Source of the DNA: Acidobacteriota bacterium
Lineage (GTDB): Bacteria; Acidobacteriota; Polarisedimenticolia; J045
Assembly (NCBI GenBank): GCA_017994815.1
Contig: JAGOJY010000017.1
Span: 23,384 to 87,383, forward strand
Direction: 5' to 3'
DNA: 64,000 bases
Below are positions 60,463 to 64,000 of the stretch, piece after piece. A program made the translations under genes and the position numbers. Under the pieces are notes generated by a model that had not been told where the DNA came from, ran no database searches, and saw only the letters and a list, made by a program, of their open reading frames with translations. Every line of letters begins with the position of its first letter. The stretch's first letter is position 1.

Positions 60463-61938
60463 GTGCTTCGCTGGATCGCCCTCGTTTCGGCTGCCACCGT
60501 TCTGGCCCTGGGTGTGTCGCCCGGGATCGTTCTCGCGCAGGAGGCTCCGCCCGGGATCGAGACCGCGGTCGTCCGGATCGTGACGTTCTCGCAACGCGGT
60601 GACGCGTACTCGCCGTGGAACGCGGCGGGCGTGATGCGCGGGGCCGGCAGCGGCGTCGTGGTCGGCGGCGGACTCGTGCTGACCAACGCCCACGTGGTCA
60701 GCGACGCCCGCATGGTCGTCCTGTTCCTGCACGGCGACCCGAACCCGCACGAGGCGCGCGTCGCGGTCGCCGGGCACGACGGCGACCTGGCGCTCGTCGT
60801 GCCGCTCGAACAGGGGCTGCTCGACCACATCGCGCCGCTCGCGATCGGCGGTCTGCCCGCGCTGCGCTCGGTCGTCGAGACGTACGGCTACCCCACGGGT
60901 GGCGAGCAGATCTCGTCCACGCGCGGCGTCGTCTCGCGGATCGACATGCAGCTCTACGTGCACTCGGGGGTGGACGCGCACCTCGCCGTCCAGACCGACG
61001 CCGCGATCAACCCGGGGAACAGCGGTGGCGCGGTGGTGCAGGACGGCAAGCTGGTCGGGATCGCGTTCCAGAACTCAACGGACCTCGAGAACGTCGGCTT
61101 TTTCATTCCGACCGAGGTCGTCCGGCACTTCCTCGAGGACGCCGCCGACGGCGTTTACGGCGGGTACCCGGAACTGGGCGCCGAGACCGCGACCATGGTG
61201 AACCCGGCCGCGCGCCGCAAGGCGGGGATGGGCGAGCTGTCGGGCGTGCGCGTCGATCGCGTGCTTCCCGGCAGTTCGGCCGACGGGCTGCTCGCGCCCG
61301 GCGACATCCTGCTCGCGATCGAGGGCAGCCCGCTCGCCAACGACGGTACGGTCGCCACCGACGGCTTGCGCGTGCGTTTCGGCGCGCTGGTGGACCGGCA
61401 CCAGGTCGGGACATCGCTCGCCGTCGAGGTCCTGCGCGACGGCAAGCGCGTCCCACTGTCGATCCCGCTGCGGACCTACCCGCCGGTCGCGCGGCTCGCC
61501 AACGCCTACGACCGGCTGCCGCAGTACTACGTGTACGGCGGGCTGGTGTTCGTCCCGCTCGACCGCGAGATGCTCAAGACGTACGGGAACGACTGGCCGC
61601 GCGTCGCCGACCGGCCGCTCCTGCGCGAGCTGCTGCTGCGCGGGGCCGAGGAGTCCGAGCGCATGCAGGAAGAGCGCGTGGTGCTGCTGCGCCGGCTGGA
61701 CCACCCGGTCAACGCCGACTTCGCGTGGTACAGGAACGAGGTCGTCGAGCGCATCAACGGGCGCACGATCCGGACCTTGGCCGACGTGATCGCGGCGATC
61801 GAGGAGAACAAGGAGCCGCAGCACGTGTTCGAGCTGAAGTACTACGGCAAGCTCGCCGCGCTCGACCGCGCGGCGGCCGACGCCGCCAACGCGCAGATCC
61901 TCGAGCAGTACGGGATCCCGAAGGACCGACGCCCATGA
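60463..61938 (+). CDS. HtrA/DegP-like serine protease with PDZ domain
   Basis: A 491-residue exported protease. GTG start with AGGAGG nine bases upstream; signal peptide through VLAQ near residue 25. The trypsin-like triad is intact: His77 in LTNAHVV, Asp108 in HDGDLALV and Ser187 in NPGNSGGAVV. A PDZ domain starts near 240 (GVRVDRVLPGSSADGLLAPGDILLAIEG) and a second, weaker one lies towards the C-terminus (VVERINGRTIRTLADVIAAIE). It acts in the periplasm in protein quality control or proteolysis. Its stop overlaps the next gene (ATGA), a related protein without the triad. Confidence 0.88.
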   Translation: MLRWIALVSAATVLALGVSPGIVLAQEAPPGIETAVVRIVTFSQRGDAYSPWNAAGVMRGAGSGVVVGGGLVLTNAHVVSDARMVVLFLHGDPNPHEARVAVAGHDGDLALVVPLEQGLLDHIAPLAIGGLPALRSVVETYGYPTGGEQISSTRGVVSRIDMQLYVHSGVDAHLAVQTDAAINPGNSGGAVVQDGKLVGIAFQNSTDLENVGFFIPTEVVRHFLEDAADGVYGGYPELGAETATMVNPAARRKAGMGELSGVRVDRVLPGSSADGLLAPGDILLAIEGSPLANDGTVATDGLRVRFGALVDRHQVGTSLAVEVLRDGKRVPLSIPLRTYPPVARLANAYDRLPQYYVYGGLVFVPLDREMLKTYGNDWPRVADRPLLRELLLRGAEESERMQEERVVLLRRLDHPVNADFAWYRNEVVERINGRTIRTLADVIAAIEENKEPQHVFELKYYGKLAALDRAAADAANAQILEQYGIPKDRRP

Positions 61939-63434
61939 ACGCGCACATGCCGCTGCGACAACTCGCCGCCGCCGTGATGCTCCTTGCCTGCGCCACCCTC
62001 CCCGGCCCCGCCGCGGAGCGGGCGGAGGAGGTGGCGGCGGCGCTCGAGGGGCAGGTCGTCTCGCTGAGCGTGACCTACCAGGGGTACGTCGAGGACCGCC
62101 CGTGGGACAAGCAGAACCCGGCGCTGCGCGAGAGCCACGCGGTCGTGGTCGACGGCCCGCTGCTGCTGACGACCGCGCGCTACTTGTTCGACGCGACTTT
62201 CATCCAGGCGACCAAGCGCGGGCGCGGCGAGCGGTTCCCGGCGCACGTCGTGCACATCGATCCGGAGATCGATCTCGCCCTCGTCGCGGTGGACGACCCG
62301 GCGTTCTACGCCGACCTGCAGCCGGCGCGGCTGGCGGAGCACGTGCCGACCAGCGGCCTGGTGCTGTCCGCGCGCTGGAGCAACCGCCAGCTCGAGGTCT
62401 CGAACAGCCGCGTGTCGCGCGTCGAAGTCACCGACTCGACGTACGGCGCCGTGGCGTGCATGAAGCTCTACCTGCGCAGCGACCTGGTCAAGGGCGGCTG
62501 GTCCGAGCCGGTCTTCGACCCCACCGGGCGCCTGCTCGGGCTGACGTTCGGCCAGGACGAGCAGCAGGCCGCCGCTCTGCCGGTCGAGGTCCTGCGGGCC
62601 TACATCGCCGACGCGCGCAGCGGGCGCGACTACCGCGGTTTCGCCGCGCTCGGGATCGGCTGGCAGATCAACCGCGACATCGCGCTGGCGCGGCACCTCG
62701 GCCTCGCGGGGCCGGCCCGCGGGATCGTCGTGCGGACCGTGCCGTGGGGCGCCACCGGCAGCGGCGTGCTGGAGCCGCGCGACATCCTGCTCGAGCTGGA
62801 CGGCCGGCCGATCGACGCGGAGGGGTACTACGAGCACCCGCGCTATGGGCGGCTGCGGCTCACGAACCTGCTCGTGGACGGGCACCGCGTGGGGGACGTC
62901 GTGCCCGTGCGCGTGTTGCGCGGCGGACGGGAGCTCGAACTCGAGCTGCCGCTGCACGCGTACGCGCAGGCCTCGCGGCTCATTCCGTGGCAGAGGGCCA
63001 ACACGCCGCCGCCCTACGTGATCGCGGGCGGGTTCGTGTTCCGCGAGTTGGACTCACCCTACCTGCGCACCTGGGGCAACGAGTGGCGCAAGAACATCCC
63101 GCTCAACCTCGCGACACGGCTCGACCTGGACGACGACGCGCAGCAGCCGGACCGGAGCCGGTTGATCCTTCTCGCGGGCGTGCTCCCCGACGAGTACACG
63201 ATCGGCTACGAGGACGTGGCCGACCTCCTGGTTGACGCGATCAACGGGCGGCCGATCGATTCGATCGCCGAGGTGGAGGAAGCGTTCCGCCACCCGGTGG
63301 ACGGCTTCCACACGGTGAGCTTCCTGCCGAACGGGCTGCGCAGCGAAGCCGTGCTCGACGCCGCCGAGTTCGAGGCGGCGACGACGCGGATCCTCGAGAC
63401 GTACCGGATCCCGGAGCGCGCGCGGCTGCCGTAG
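61935..63434 (+). CDS. HtrA-like paralogue lacking the catalytic triad
   Basis: A 499-residue exported protein with a signal peptide (LRQLAAAVMLLACATLPGPAA), collinear with the upstream protease. At the His position it has LLTTARYLF (Arg82), the Asp is kept in PEIDLALV (Asp113), and the serine region reads KGGWSEPVFDP instead of GNSGG. The PDZ motif VVRTVPWGATGSGVLEPRDILLELDG is preserved near 272, as is a second near 430. It is likely a non-proteolytic partner or substrate adaptor. Coupled by ATGA overlap to the active enzyme. Confidence 0.8.
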   Translation: MNAHMPLRQLAAAVMLLACATLPGPAAERAEEVAAALEGQVVSLSVTYQGYVEDRPWDKQNPALRESHAVVVDGPLLLTTARYLFDATFIQATKRGRGERFPAHVVHIDPEIDLALVAVDDPAFYADLQPARLAEHVPTSGLVLSARWSNRQLEVSNSRVSRVEVTDSTYGAVACMKLYLRSDLVKGGWSEPVFDPTGRLLGLTFGQDEQQAAALPVEVLRAYIADARSGRDYRGFAALGIGWQINRDIALARHLGLAGPARGIVVRTVPWGATGSGVLEPRDILLELDGRPIDAEGYYEHPRYGRLRLTNLLVDGHRVGDVVPVRVLRGGRELELELPLHAYAQASRLIPWQRANTPPPYVIAGGFVFRELDSPYLRTWGNEWRKNIPLNLATRLDLDDDAQQPDRSRLILLAGVLPDEYTIGYEDVADLLVDAINGRPIDSIAEVEEAFRHPVDGFHTVSFLPNGLRSEAVLDAAEFEAATTRILETYRIPERARLP

Positions 63435-63474
63435 CGGCCAGCGCAGCCGGGGCCCGGCACGCGAGGCGTGGCGC

Positions 63475-63599
63475 TGGAGAACATTTGGACACGCGCGCGA
63501 CCCGGACGATCGTTCCGGCCGGGCCGCGTGTGGTCTCGAACGCCGGTCACGATGGAAAACGTTTGGACGCGCGTACCTCGAACGATCGTTCCGGCCGGG
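63475..63599. repeat. Two imperfect direct repeats in the right-hand gap
   Basis: Copies at 63475-63523 and 63553-63599 share TGGA-AAC-TTTGGAC-CGCG and end in ACGATCGTTCCGGCCGGG, with a two-base length difference and some substitutions in the middle. They lie inside a 327-base gap (63435-63761) that has no gene. Confidence 0.55.
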
Positions 63600-63625
63600 C
63601 AACCCGCGGCCCCGAAAAACAGTTT

Positions 63626-63720
63626 CGTAGGAGCCGGTGCGGCCGGACCGGCGTGACGGCGCCAAAGCGCGCCGACCGCGACACGGCGTCGCGTCTCGGC
63701 GGCTCGCGGCGGCCCCTACG
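63626..63720. repeat. Large inverted-repeat element with CGTAGG/CCTACG ends
   Basis: CGTAGGAGCCG (63626-63636) pairs at ten of eleven positions with CGGCCCCTACG (63710-63720), bracketing a 95-base GC-rich unit. Similar GTAGGAGC-type palindromes are common in some Gammaproteobacteria as REP elements. The right half of the gap (63721-63761) holds nothing I can name. Confidence 0.45.
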
Positions 63721-63761
63721 TGCCATTCAGTTGTCAAAGAGCACGACAACCAACAGCGTGT

Positions 63762-64000
63762 TCAGGTGAACAACGTCGGCTCGGGATCGGGGATGCGCAG
63801 CTCGTTGCGGTACCACTGCTGCCATGCCCCGACCCCCAGCCGCCAGACCGTGTTCAGCGGCGCCTTGCCCATGCGGCGGGCCAGGCTGCCGTGGATGCCC
63901 TGCCGGTGGTGGAACGGGCAGTCGGCGTCGCGGTTGTCCAGCTCGTCCGAACCGCCGCGCCCCCTGGCCTCGGTGTGGCTGTCCTCCACCACCCGCGCCG
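63762..64000 (-). CDS. Unidentified protein, C-terminal end only
   Basis: The minus-strand frame is open from the right edge of the window to a stop at 63762, giving about 79 residues that end RIPDPEPTLFT. The fragment contains DNRDADCPFHHRQGIHGSLARRMG and is rich in Arg, Trp and Gly. The GTG at 63992 inside the window has no ribosome site, so the gene probably continues to the right. I do not recognise it. Confidence 0.45.
   Translation of the reverse strand, partial: ARVVEDSHTEARGRGGSDELDNRDADCPFHHRQGIHGSLARRMGKAPLNTVWRLGVGAWQQWYRNELRIPDPEPTLFT

Overview
The window is very G+C-rich (roughly 70% by eye), densely packed and free of rRNA or tRNA genes, phage genes, insertion sequences and CRISPR arrays. 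It looks like chromosome from a Gram-negative bacterium with an aerobic or facultative lifestyle. ApaG, YgfZ, System II cytochrome c maturation with a large periplasmic CcsA extension, a Ser/Thr kinase of the type common in Acidobacteriota and Myxococcota, a MopE-like protein and DUF3857/transglutaminase proteins occur together. This fits Acidobacteriota, Myxococcota or a neighbouring phylum better than a model proteobacterium, but the phylum is a guess.

Layout. 0-5.7 kb: the 3' part of a PEP/pyruvate-binding (PPDK-N) protein, a PLP aminotransferase and a secreted MopE-like protein. 5.7-10 kb: ccsA and resB on the minus strand. 10-13 kb: a small 2Fe-2S protein, a flavin reductase, apaG and a secreted HExxH protein. 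13-19 kb: a long minus-strand series, rrf2 - perR-like - thiO - thiS - thiG - thiE - nadA - ygfZ, which mixes Fe-S/peroxide sensing with thiamine and NAD synthesis and an Fe-S repair factor. 19-23 kb: a secreted protein preceded by a stand-alone intrinsic-terminator hairpin, then a ThiF/MoeB-rhodanese protein overlapping a copper-type P-ATPase. 23-27.5 kb: ferredoxin-NADP reductase, the electron-bifurcating pair nfnA/nfnB, and an Fpg/Nei glycosylase.

27.6-31.8 kb: four overlapping genes for unrecognised envelope proteins. 32-40.4 kb: alkyladenine glycosylase, CstA, an M24 peptidase, a PolX-type protein with a damaged polymerase site, TerB-like, AhpD-like and CsgG-SH3 proteins, and MsrC. 40.4-45.8 kb: the phenylalanine/tyrosine pathway phhA - hppD - hmgA plus an acyl-CoA synthetase that could activate the end product acetoacetate. 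45.9-50 kb: a Ser/Thr kinase fused to a multi-pass membrane domain, its overlapping partner (DUF4824-like) and an M20 peptidase, followed by an internally deleted Uma2 gene.

50.6-56.2 kb: a four-gene operon behind a recognisable promoter. It encodes a gluconate-dehydrogenase-subunit-3-like protein with an extra N-terminal module, a GMC oxidoreductase and two large cupin proteins. This is the best candidate here for an undescribed enzyme system. 56.3-63.4 kb: two divergent gene pairs, DUF3857/transglutaminase proteins and HtrA-like proteases. In each pair one member keeps its catalytic residues and the other has lost them. The right edge holds repeats and the 3' end of an unidentified gene.

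Several intergenic gaps carry GGCCGCC...GGCGGCC hairpins, which look like a dispersed palindromic element or recycled terminators.
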